Assembly (NCBI GenBank): GCA_038049695.1
Contig: CP142459.1
Location: forward strand, 69,990,001 to 70,054,000
DNA length: 64,000 nt
Direction of reading: 5' to 3'
Source of the DNA: Cinnamomum chago
Lineage: Eukaryota; Streptophyta; Magnoliopsida; Laurales; Lauraceae
Made by a program: the position numbers and the translations under genes
Shown here: positions 12,401 through 21,600 of the stretch, piece by piece
Position numbering within the stretch: position 1 is the first letter of the stretch
How the letters are laid out: each line of letters begins with the position of its first letter
Notes under the pieces: generated by a model
The model's input: only the letters and a program-made list of their open reading frames with translations
The model's database searches: none
Told to the model about the DNA's origin: nothing

Positions 12401-15400
12401 AAGCTGTTTAACTGTTGATCCTGAGATTCACTGCTTCAGTCTTTAATAAGCCGTTTATCTGTTGATCCTCCTGTCCATCATCTTTTAATGGTTCACTTCT
12501 ATCCTAACTTTGTATTAGACCAAATATTTCCAGAGCTCATTCTGAGTAAATGTAAGGATTTTCATGTATCTATTTTCCATCACTGAGCAGAAACTTCATT
12601 TGATTATTTATGTCTGCTCCTTCTATCCAACAAGTTCTTCCTGAAACTTCTGGATCCTCATTTCTTTTTGGGGAAACCCTTGTCATTATCTTGATTTGGA
12701 GGATTTTCCCAAAGTATTTCTCTTTGCTGTTGATCACTTTATGCTGGCATTGTCACAGTAAAGTTCCCTTAAAACAGTGCCTAATGCTTAATGGGTAATA
12801 TTACATCTATAATTGAGAACTCCTGCAGCCGCATTCATGACCCTGGCAGAGTCAAATTTTTGTGCTTAGCTCCATTCCCTATCATTTAGGACGTGAGGGT
12901 TATTACATCTGAAGTTACGCCTTAAATCCAGCATTACTGGATTGGAATATAGTCATCCTTTTTGGGTTGAACTCTTTGCCCTTGCAGTTGGGTTGTGACC
13001 GTAAGAAGCCCCAAAAGCTTAAGCTGATAGGTGGAATGCCCAAACAGGTATATGAAGCCATGTCCAACTCGGGACTTAGGCGATGTGGGACTTCCCAACA
13101 CTCCCCCTCACGTGCACGCCCAATAGATTTCATGACCAGGCCTACCACGTGGGCTACACAAGAACGACGGGATCGGAACCCGCTCTTATACCATGTTGAA
13201 GTATTTATGCTGCCTCTACTAACGCCTCGAGGTTTTGGTAGCAATGGCGAGCTAAAGAAATTTAAGATGGTATCAAAGTCAACCGGTCGCGAGTTCGAAA
13301 CCCAGGAGAAACAACTCGGCGCTAAAAAATATTCATGCCGCCAAAAGTGCGCCAACCGGATTCCACCCGAGGAGTGGGCTCTACCGAAGGGAGAGTATTG
13401 AAAGGTATTTATGCTACCTCTACTAATGCCACGAGGTTTTGGTAGCAATGGCTAGCTAAAGAAATTTAAGAGTAACATTGTAGTTACACATTTGACCCTG
13501 TGTTTTACCCATTTGGGTTGAGTTTCATGCCTTGGCAACTAGAATGCAAGGGTTGCAACATTGCAGTTTCATATTCAATCCTAGGTAACCTTTTTCTGCG
13601 CCGAGTTCTTGCCCTAGCTTGTAGGATGTTACGTTGTAATATTGAAGTCAGATATTCAATCCAGTGTTGTTCTATGGCAAAGTCGTACCTTTTGGGTTGA
13701 ACCCCATGCCCTTGCATGAAGTATTTGAGGTCTGTTAGTCACATACTACCATACGTCAGTCATACGTTTTTAGGTTGAGGTCCATGTGCCAGCAGCTAGG
13801 ATGTCGAGGTTGAAATACTGAAGTCACTTTCAATCCTGTGTAAAAGGCCTTATCCCCATACTTGATATATAAATGGTAAATATTGCTTGCACCGACCAAT
13901 GGTTTATAGGTTTAGTTGTTTTGCTTACATCCAAGTTTGGATGTATTGTTCTTGCAAATGTTAGGAAGTTGGTGGACATTTGTGGCTGTTCTTCTGTACT
14001 TGTTTTTTGTGCTAAGCATGATCAATTTACATGTTTGCACTTGGAATTGGCCAGGTACCTTGTATTTTGGGGATCAATTTGTCTGATAAAGACCTTTTAG
14101 AATTTCTTGAGCAGGTAATGTAAATTATTCTCTAGTGTCATTTACCTTATTTCAGGTGCCTCCTGCTATATTACGTGTTAATTATCTTGTGTTTTACACC
14201 AATGACAAATGAAGTAGGTGGATCCCTTGAGTGGTGCTTGCTATTTACTGACTTCAAGTGAAACAATAGCTAAATGAAAATGGAAAATTATCCTGTGGAT
14301 CACCAAAACGAGTGGCTTTTATTTGGGATTATAATACCCCGATACTTGTGCAGGGATGGATGGCAATGGGTCAGGTCAAATGAGTGGCTTTTTATTTTAT
14401 TTTTTTACAAGAGACTTGAACTCACACCCACACAAGCTACTCTAGGTCCCTAAACAGCTAAGCAAAAGCTGTGGACAGCTAATGTTGTCTTTGTTGTCCT
14501 AAATGATCTGTATTATTTTTGTTTTTGCTGTAATATGGATTCTCTTGTTCTAAACAGCACCATGGAGTTTCTTCCATTCTCTTATCGACATTAGCAAACA
14601 TAATAAATGATTCTAATCATACACAAGGCTACTGTATGCAAGTATCTAGGGTATCTAGTAATGGTCTGCCTCATTTCTCTGAAAATGAAAATAGTTCGAG
14701 GGAATCAAATTGTATTTAGATAGGATTTTTTTTTATAAAATAAAAATCTCTTCTAACAAAATGAAAATAATAAAAAAAATGAAACAGAGAAAAATATAGT
14801 TATTCATAATCCGTCCATTTTTATCTGTAGTTGCATCATTATAGTGACTAATAAGTCTAAACTAATCAAAGTTAAATATGTTTAAGATATCAATGTTATT
14901 CGGAAAAGTAAATGAGTTGCATTTTTCTTTAAATAAGAAATAAAATAAAACCCAAATCATCAAAGTTACTTGAAGTTAAAAAAATGTTCGTGAAGAAAAA
15001 AAAAGGTTCCAATGACATGCCTATTTTTTTATTTATATCTTAAACATTAGATAACCTTTTAAAAATAAAAAAACTAACCAAAAAAGTAGAAAATTACTAA
15101 TATTAGCCATTCAGCTGTAGCTATACCCATTCAGACAAATTGCTTGAATGGTAAGATTCAATAAAGTATTGAATGGTAAGATTCAGAGTTGAATCCTAAG
15201 ATTTACCTGTATATGGAATTCATGGCATGGATACGAATCTTTTTCCTTATGATTCAATACAAATTGTAGGATTTTAACAACAATGATCTTCCTATTTATT
15301 TCAAATGAACTTAATTTCTTGTAATGATAAGATCATGTACATGGAAATATACCCAAGGCCATCTGTTTGTGCTTTTCCTGCTGTCAATTCGTTCCGCAGT

Positions 15401-16424
15401 GTATGACTCTTTTAAGGCTGATTTTAGGTGTTTTAATTTTTCACCAAAGGCTCATTCAAAGTTCAATTTGAATATGCATAAGACTCCTGGAAAATACGAA
15501 AATATAGAACATAGTCTTTTGTGTAAAATTGAAAACACAAGTTTTCACTATTATTGCCTCTTTGTGCTGTTAACTTCAGTAATATTTACTATTTCATTTC
15601 CTGGCTGGTGCATTTCAATGTAATCAAGCTTGCAGAGACAGATGGAACATCCACTATGCCTCCTGCTGTTCTACGAGTTCTCAATTTCAAAGCATGCAGA
15701 GGTAGAAATTATTGATCTTGTGTCCTCCATCCATGGGATATTTGGTCTGACACGTTATCTTTGGCATTTAAAGATGGAATCTTTTTGATACATGACGCAT
15801 GTGCCGTCTAGTTTAGAAAGAATTTAATAACATAACTTTGTGAATCAAAGGTGCCATCATGTTTGGGGACGCTTTGTTACCGTCGGAGTGTTCACTGATT
15901 GTTGAAGAACTGAAGGCTACCTCCCTTTGCTTCCAGGTTAGTTTGTGGTTTCAAATTTCAACCCATAAATCAAGTTCAGACAGGATTTTGTGGTTTGGCT
16001 GATGGCCTGCAGTTAAGGTTGTCTCCGTTGTACCCAACTGAATGATAATTGACAAACTTGTTAGGCCCTCCTTTTAACCAGGGTCTTATAAGTGGGGGCC
16101 TTTTGCCGCATCTGCTCAATCCTGTCAATTTTCTCAGATTTCTGGAAAATCAAAACTGAGCTTTCACTTTTGCAAAATCCCAATCGAGAAGGTTTAAGTT
16201 TTGTTAGTACTTAGAAAACTTAGCTCTAACATAGAAAGGGGGCTCTGCTGCAGTGTGCTCATGGACGACCAACCACTGTTCCTATTGTCAACATGGAGGC
16301 GTTGCAGAAGCAGTTGGCTAACCTTAGATTGCAAAATGGCGGTTCATCTGAGCAGTGGCATGGTCTGCGTCACCATAAACCCAGCCTTGAACGTGCAAAA
16401 ATTCGTTTAAGTCGGTTTGTGTAA
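1..16424 (+). CDS. MLH3: MLH3, DNA mismatch repair protein (MutL-gamma subunit), 5' end outside window
   Basis: MLH3 pairs with MLH1 as the MutL-gamma endonuclease, acting in meiotic crossover resolution and mismatch repair in the nucleus. I read 20 exons whose phases all agree: 428-582, 708-765, 2856-2913, 3187-3279, 3370-3535, 3647-3662, 3743-3966, 6191-6269, 6362-6445, 6645-8300, 8396-8505, 8603-8803, 10637-10681, 10769-10822, 10984-11090, 11282-11330, 14055-14114, 15629-15701, 15851-15936 and 16254-16424 (TAA). Together they encode about 1180 residues. The first exon or exons, with the start codon and first ATPase motif, lie left of the window. Visible hallmarks are GFRGEAL, VRDLFYNQPVRRK, SKGPINKLL, the metal-binding DQHA(X)2E(X)4E site, ACRGA and CAHGRP. 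I see no in-frame stop in the assembled frame, so the gene looks functional. Exon borders are inferred by eye; the weakest are the GC donor at 583 and the 16-nt exon. Confidence 0.93.
428..3966 (+). CDS. MLH3: MLH3 exons for the GHKL ATPase and transducer domain
   Basis: Seven exons encode the second half of the N-terminal ATPase and the start of the transducer domain. The order is TSKF, then GFRGEAL (ATP-lid motif), GCRCLFLGIDD, GTTVIVRDLFYNQPVRRK, an exon ending VSFKVIDIEG, a serine-rich stretch, VFQFIYVNSRAVSKGPINKLL, and a stretch ending YEPSKTLVEFK. The transducer motif VNSR...SKGPI is complete only if a 16-nt exon at 3647-3662 is spliced in. The intron after codon K at 582 starts with GC rather than GT. 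An alternative GT a few bases upstream would shift the frame. These motifs are typical of MLH3, not of MLH1 or PMS1. Introns at 766-2855 and 2914-3186 separate the ATPase motifs. Confidence 0.92.
766..2855 (+). other. MLH3 intron with a miniature LTR-type fossil
   Basis: This 2.1-kb intron lies between GTT and VIVRDLF. It carries the TRIM-like element at 1262-1540 and an A-run at 2020-2035. I saw no exon in it. The remainder is AT-rich unique sequence. Confidence 0.75.
1262..1540 (+). mobile_element. TRIM-like miniature LTR retroelement fossil (family A)
   Basis: A noncoding LTR-kin fossil. Two similar direct-repeat pieces begin near 1262 and 1469 and share GAAAGTCCCACATC/GGAAGTCCCAAGTTCC-type starts. 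Between them is a primer-binding-site-like TGGTATCAGAGC at 1376-1387, complementary to initiator tRNA-Met as used by plant LTR elements. A purine tract AGGGGGAG at 1461-1468 ends directly before the second repeat. It looks decayed and incomplete. The moderate divergence of the two repeats suggests it is not recent. A second member of the family lies at 12967-13193 on the other strand. Confidence 0.65.
3647..3662 (+). CDS. MLH3: MLH3 16-nt microexon
   Basis: The 16 bases follow TTTGCAG and precede GTATCC. They restore VFQFIY between the exon ending TFSTK and the exon beginning VNSRAV. The MLH3 family has a hydrophobic strand of this kind just before NSR..CKGPI, and no other reading supplies it. 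The phase is 15+1, joined to 2 bases of the next exon. The donor is weak, so splicing probably depends on exon definition. Confidence 0.75.
4893..5002. repeat. 55-bp tandem duplication
   Basis: TGAATGCTTCCCACACCTTG occurs at 4901 and again at 4956. The following AAATGAATCTTGAAAGT is also shared, giving two units 55 bp apart with a few differences. It is intronic in MLH3. Confidence 0.85.
5464..5600 (+). repeat. Dispersed CATCATCAT...TTGGGGTC...CTACATGAATTC repeat (Au-SINE-like?), copy 1
   Basis: Shares CATCATCATCA, CCTTGT, TTGGGGTC and CTACATGAATTC followed by T/C-rich sequence with copies at 27789-28044 and 59262-59445. The motif resembles part of the Au SINE-type repeat of angiosperms. I recall that family only in outline, so the family name is tentative. 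Confidence 0.45.
6191..8505 (+). CDS. MLH3: MLH3 transducer end and disordered linker exons, including the 1.66-kb central exon
   Basis: Exons 6191-6269 (DWSPVLSFLEKAI, conserved transducer end), 6362-6445, 6645-8300 and 8396-8505. The central exon encodes about 551 residues rich in Ser, Asn, Asp and Glu with no recognisable fold. This matches the poorly conserved linker between ATPase and endonuclease domains in MLH3 proteins. It contains a triplicated 24-residue unit (7741-7940) and a run of Phe codons at 6972-6984. That run doubles as a polypyrimidine tract ending in CTGTAG. With a GTAAGA at 6852 it could form a 141-nt frame-preserving intron. The exon start at 6645 was chosen because it follows TCAG and keeps phase with the G left by the previous exon. 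Confidence 0.88.
7741..7940 (+). repeat. Three 72-bp coding tandem repeats in the MLH3 linker
   Basis: The unit begins TCTCA at 7745, 7817 and 7889, so the period is 72 nt or 24 residues. Core residues are (I/M)DYETC.(K/S)PEAN(I/M)D(K/R)(I/F)(L/F) with RSC between units. The period is a multiple of three, so the frame is kept. The three units differ by only a few substitutions, which suggests fairly recent expansion. Confidence 0.9.
8603..16424 (+). CDS. MLH3: MLH3 C-terminal endonuclease/dimerisation domain exons
   Basis: Ten exons encode the C-terminal domain that dimerises with MLH1 and carries the nuclease site. The site DQHAADERIRLEE fits DQHA(X)2E(X)4E exactly. It is split after DQ (8803), with HAADERIRLEELRRK starting at 10637 after a 1.83-kb intron. 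Later pieces are WGWICNI, VPCILGINLSDKDLLEFLEQ, ETDG, ACRGAIMFGDALLPSEC, LCFQ and CAHGRPTTVP, the last two joining across an intron. The protein ends SLERAKIRLSRFV and stops at 16422-16424, close to the remembered Arabidopsis ending. The acceptor at 15627-15628 is AAG rather than CAG; a CAG a few bases later would lose conserved residues. The intron 11331-14054 is full of repeats. Confidence 0.92.
8804..10636 (+). other. MLH3 intron splitting the nuclease motif
   Basis: A 1.83-kb intron between DQ and HAADE. It contains a tRNA-like/SINE-like stretch on the - strand (9840-10030) and nothing that looks exonic. Confidence 0.75.
9840..10030 (-). repeat. tRNA-derived SINE-like sequence
   Basis: On the - strand, TAGCTCAGCTTG (A-box-like, near 10020) is followed about 35 bases later by GAGTTCGAGTCCTCC (B-box-like, near 9970). 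The spacing suits a pol III promoter. No clover-leaf acceptor stem is seen, so it is not an intact tRNA gene. No clear tail or target duplication was found. Confidence 0.4.
12967..13193 (-). mobile_element. TRIM-like fossil, family A, reverse orientation
   Basis: On the - strand it carries a PBS-like stretch near 13181-13193, a short noncoding middle, a purine tract GAGGGGGAG near 13101-13109, and an LTR-like repeat starting TGTTGGGAAGTCCCACATC at 13100. The repeat and middle match the family-A copy at 1262-1540. It is an incomplete LTR-kin fossil, abutting another element at 13194. Confidence 0.6.
13194..13470 (+). mobile_element. TRIM-like fossil, family C
   Basis: Two terminal direct repeats of about 73 bp (13194-13266 and 13398-13470) share GAGGTTTTGGTAGCAATGGC and AGCTAAAGAAATTTAAG. 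A PBS-like TGGTATCAAAG follows the first at 13268-13278, and a purine tract GAAGGGAGAG at 13386-13395 precedes the second. The element is noncoding and only about 277 bp long. It is an LTR-kin fossil whose parts are all recognisable. The terminal repeats differ at several positions, so it is not recent. It directly abuts the family-A fossil. Confidence 0.6.
14115..15628 (+). other. MLH3 intron, 1.5 kb, AT-rich
   Basis: Lies between LEFLEQ and LAETDG. An A/T-rich stretch (14700-15100) and a short local duplication of GAATGGTAAGATTCA (15147 and 15173) are present. No gene or element was recognised. Confidence 0.7.
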
Positions 16425-18617
16425 TTGATGATGAGCTAAATTTGTCTTTGTACTTGTAGTATACTCTCCACATTCTATTTTTATGCCTTCATTCATTGTA
16501 AATGCATTCAACAAATTCTTTGCACATTAATATCACTTGATAACTAATAATAGAAAAAAGAGAGGCAATTGATTCTTGGTTTCAGATGGGTGTTGGATCC
16601 CTAAATGCACATATTCTTTTGAAGGTCAGATGACAAAACTTCTATGCAAAAATCAATCTTTATCCGAGTGGTGTTTGCTGTTTCAATCTTTTACAGTTGG
16701 TAACTCCCAAGGCCTGTTTGGATTTTGGCTCGGTTCAGCACACAGTTTTTTTTTTTGTACTTCACCGTCATGAATTACAGGCATTGTCACAAATAGGGTT
16801 CTGAGGAAACTATCATCTGGAGAAAACGTTTTGATATTTTCAAATTTGGTGTAAAATATTACTGGGAAAATGTCAACCACCCGATTCTCACAAAAATAAT
16901 GACCATGGCTCATAAGGCTGCATGTATGTTTCAAATTCGTACTGGTGCAGAGGGATTTAAGTTATTTCAGTTTTCTTGTTCTTTTTTATTTTTACAGGCA
17001 AGGAGAAGAATGACACCCAGAATTAGGGAGCATTTCAAAAAACCTGGTGAATCCATGGATGGGAAGTGATAAAACAGTTCAAATTTGTGCTGTAAGATAA
17101 TTTCCCACCGATAGAGCCCCTTGCCTTTACCCTCCATTCGGATGACCCCTTCGCAAGTGAATTGGGTCGAGACTGATGCTGGCTTTGGTTAATCTGTTGA
17201 TGGGCAAAATTCCAGGAAATTTAAGTTTGTCAAGACCTACTGGCATTGTTTTCTAAGTTCATCAAAAATTAAAGTACCAACTCTGACTGCAATTTGAAAT
17301 GCTGGGCAGGAGCATCCATTAAAGCACATTTTCTAACGGCCTGTTCCATCCCCCAACCTGATTTTACAAAATGTTTGGAGGATTCTACAGGCCAAAAAGT
17401 GATATTTCACAAGGTCAATTATTAGGAATCTCAGCATTCCAATAGGAAATTCCAAATGCTTGGGGCTACTGACATTGCTATCAGAAAAACTTCCAAACAA
17501 ATGACCCCTTAAAAGTCCACACCATAGGTGGAGGAAAAAAGCATCACATAAACCTGCAAAGAAGCATCAAGGATAACATTCATATAGAAAACCAGATTGT
17601 ATTAATCAAACTGCAGCTTCTGTAGGGCCTGAAACTCCACAGCACACTATCAGAACTCAAGTCACAGCAAAACCATGGTCCAAATGGGTGAATATCTAAA
17701 ACTTTACACTACCCAATGAAGAAACAACACTCCACCACAATTGATGTTGAAGAGTAGAAACTATATCTACTTCGCCGTAACTGTCAGTGGCGACCCTATG
17801 AATCAGATCGAAAGGATTATCCAATACCAAATGCTAAATCCTCACAAAGTCTAAGGCAAATGCTAACTACCCTAATACAACTGTAAACTTGAACCATGTT
17901 ATATGTATATTTCTGCTCAGTCTTTCTCTGGATCATCAGTATCAACCTGAGCTCCAATCAACTTGAATATAAGTCACCCAAAATTCCACATAGTAAAAGA
18001 ATGAAAATAGATGAGAGATGTCATCCAATCATATCATAGCCTTCTCCCGTCTGAAAAGGATTGTAGCTCCCAGGGACTTCTATCTTTCCCATTAACTGGT
18101 GGTCAATTCCTGCGTCCATCATCACAATAGTAATAAGAACACTTAATGTAGCTCGCTATATTGACCGATAAAGAGGCATTGCAAATCCTAAGCCATTGCA
18201 AACAATTCACTTGCCAAGGCACATTGTTCCCATGTTTAAATGATCCAGAGCATCATTCTTACAAGCCCTGCTGTGCATAGGAGATGCCCCAAAATATCCC
18301 AGTTCAGAAGATCTCAGGATCTCAGCTATTCCACCAAGGGCTGGGTTAAGAAGAGAACATGACAGCAGTCTGTAGAGCCAAAATCGGCCATAAAGGGCAA
18401 CAGAATCCAATTTGGGAGATTGTTGGGGCATCCACCATCCACATCAGGACCCATCAGATCGATGGTCTGTATCATCAAACACGGACTTCACATAAGTGTA
18501 TCCTGCATCTCAGCAAGCTATAACTAAATATTTGCAGGGGCTCAATATCTTATGAACCAAATTGATAATTTCATGCATGAAAAAATGTTGATTGGTGGAA
18601 CGCAAGGCATGTAGCGT
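16425..18617. other. Convergent intergenic space and 3' UTRs of MLH3 and WOX13-like gene
   Basis: The two genes end tail to tail with 2.2 kb between stop codons. Both 3' UTRs and any polyadenylation signals should lie here, but I could not fix their ends. A possible spliced tail exon for MLH3 at 17000-17069 was considered and not accepted. No other gene is visible. Confidence 0.6.
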
Positions 18618-21600
18618 CTACATACTTGGGTTTGACAGCATGTTCTCATAGAAAGATCCACGGCTCATACCGCCAGAAGACTTTAAAGTGTCATTTAATG
18701 GAAATGCACCCTGAGGTTTACTGGGATGTTGGTCCAAGGAATGCACGTCAGAGCTATATTCTGTACTTCGAAAGCAAAGATCATCCACCCCTGGAGCTGA
18801 AATTTCATGCGGGTGTATGTTATCTGCCTTGGCTTTCTTTTCCTTGGGAGAATCAGTCTCTGTCTCAACTTCAGATTCCGCATTATTTGGCAATGGTAAC
18901 AGTTGCTTCCGTTTTGAGCGAGCCCGTCTGTTCTGGAACCAGTTATAAACATTTGTTTCAGAAATGTGGCCATGTTGTGTCAATTCAGAGGTTATATCTT
19001 TAATCCTCTGCTTGCTTGGAGTCCCATTGCCTTGCTCAAAGATATTCTCGAGAATTTGAAGCTGCACGGGAGTGGGAGTCCAACGCTGCCTTGCGTTGAT
19101 CTTATGGCCTCCAGGTGTCATTAAAGGATCACAGTACATGTTTCCCGCCCTCATTCCTTAAAAGCAAGAAATTAAATAGTTACTAGAGTGCCCATCTGGA
19201 TGGATGCTTTGCAAAATGGATAATTAAATACCCATCTTCTTTAGGATTCATAAAAAAGAAATTCTAGAAATATGAAAGGTAGAAAATTGGAGAAACACAA
19301 GTAGTGTCACCTTTTCTCTTGCAGCTTGACAACAAAACTGGTTTTGTACTTACAGAAACTTAAAGCAACAGGACATAGAAAGTGAGACTATCAAAGCAAG
19401 CTCAACTAAGACTAATACTTCGAAGTTTTAACCAAATGCTTCTAGTTAGTTAAGATATCCCCTTTATGCTTAGTGGAAAATTTTTTCCTGATAATTACCA
19501 CCCATTTTACCAAATTTAATCTTAAGCCCCCCAATAACTTTTTTCCAGGTGCAGGGACAACCTGAGGAAAAAAATCGTTGTGCTTCACTGCTTTCATATT
19601 CTCCATAAAATTTCATTGGATTCTTGATGCTTCCCAGGGCCAATTTGACAAATGTAATCTGCGGCAATCTAGGATATCTCTCATCTTAACCCAAAGATCA
19701 CCACTCACAGAGTCCCATTACACAATAGTACACCAATTGGAGGAAGAAAGGGAATTTTCAATCCAAAGCTTGAGACGAACTCACAAGCATAAAGAAGTTC
19801 CCACCCTTGGAACTTAAGCAGAAACATAAAAAATGAACCAACAAAAGCTATGGGTGTAAACCCATTATTTGATACTTGTCCAAACACTAAATTAACACTT
19901 CTTTCTGAGACCAAACTTAATCAATAATTTAATGCTTTTAAAGAAACAAGCCCACCTAAAGGAAGGCCAAAGAGATTATGATCCTTGGAACCTGATGTAC
20001 CTACTTGGGGTCAAAAGGCTACCAAAAACAGGCTGCTGAACACAAGGACGGCAACTTGATATCCCAATATTCACTCCAAAACAATTCCAACAGTAATAAG
20101 CTAGAAGACATGCCCCAACCTTGAAATCATAAACATGCAAAAACCAGCATGTAAACCTCTATAGTTGGATAACTTGGATTAGAATCCAATAGAAGATATG
20201 TCCTGACCTTTTTTATTGTCCCCCTTTTTTTTTTCAATCTGTTAGTATATGTCCAAACCTTGAACTCACAAAAATCCCAAACTGGGCTTGCACGAGGAGA
20301 AAACAACTAGTCTAATAACATTGGAGGTGAATATGTTGACACCCGCTGTAATTTTCAGCCAAGAGGTATCGCAGTTCATATGAAAGGAAGCAATTCTAGC
20401 CCTTTGGTGAGGTCCACTTGGATGTATGCCAATCATGGGGGAATAGGGTGATGTAAAGCTCTCATTGAGGATTAAATTTTAGGCAAAAACCTGGACAGAT
20501 TGGATCATCCCAACCCTTGATTAAGGATCTCGAAAAAATTTAATGGTTTATTATCATGTTTCTTTTGAAGTTCCATTCAATGGTGAGCACAGGTCCAATG
20601 GGTATTGAATTGGGGTGACTGGATTACAGAGCAACAAAGAAGAAGCTAAGAAAGGGTCCTGTAAAACAAGCATGCAAATTTCTCAAAATGGGATGGAAAT
20701 ATAGAGCAACGATTTTGGCCAATAATGTGAGTGGAAGAATCAATGAGAAAGTGAGGTTTCATTGCTACAGATGGTGTTCAAGAAGGGAGAAGAAACTGTG
20801 ATAACTGTTTTGTCCACTTGAAAATGTTTTTAAACTCAAATACTCATCCTATAAGAAACTAAAAAATACACATCTGAGAGGTTTTTTCTTTTCTTTTTTT
20901 TATTGAATGGCATCTGACAAAAGAATAACAGATTGGTCGACCCAACTTTAAGCAACTCTAACTAGATCCAAATAGATAACTAAATCCAACAATCTGAATC
21001 TGGCAAAAAAAAAAAAAAGATATTCACAAGACAACAAAACTCACAAAAAGGTTTCCTGTGTAAAGAAAGTCATCTCAATCCAAAAACAACTGATCGTTTC
21101 ACTGTTGAACAACCCCCTTTTGATAAATATAAAAAATAATAATAATAATCTGAATAGATAACTAGATCCAAATAGATAACTAAATCCAACAATCTGAATC
21201 TGGCAAAAAAAAAAGATATTCTCAAGCCAACAAAACTCACAAAAAGGTTTCCACAGAAAACCAAGTAAAGAAAGTCATCTCAATCCAAAAACAACTGATC
21301 GTTTCACTGTTGAACAACCCCCTTTTGATAAATATAAAATAATAATAATAATAAATCTAATGTATTGATAAGGAAAAGGAAACTAAATCCTAAAAGATGA
21401 CAAGAATCCTTTCCTTCCTAAATTCCTAATTAATCTGGCCTTAACAAATTAAAGTAGACAAAAATACAGGAGTTCCATTCCATATTTGCATACAACTTGG
21501 GTTTTCACCTTGAATGTGGGCCCTAGTTGAGGGATCAATGAATGCAGTTGGATCAACATCTATATGATTAATCATATCCTTCAAGGACTATCACACCATT

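Larger units (their letters stand above)
11331..14054 (+). other. MLH3 repeat-rich intron, 2.7 kb
   Basis: The largest MLH3 intron seen here. It lies between the exon ending VTLVA and the exon starting VPCILG. It holds two adjoining miniature LTR-type fossils in opposite orientation (12967-13193 and 13194-13470) and otherwise no recognised feature. Confidence 0.75.

Noticed and set aside
17000-17069. Possible alternative last exon of MLH3 (after TTTTTACAG, reading ARRRMTPRIREHFKKPGE and a stop)
   Set aside because: It would splice in phase from a GT at 16419. The gene already has a family-like ending (ERAKIRLSRFV, stop), and the added residues match nothing I recall in MLH3. It may be an isoform, but the evidence is too thin.
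18626-19003. 125-residue + strand frame opposite the WOX13 homeodomain exon
   Set aside because: It is the antisense shadow of a clearly conserved homeodomain exon.
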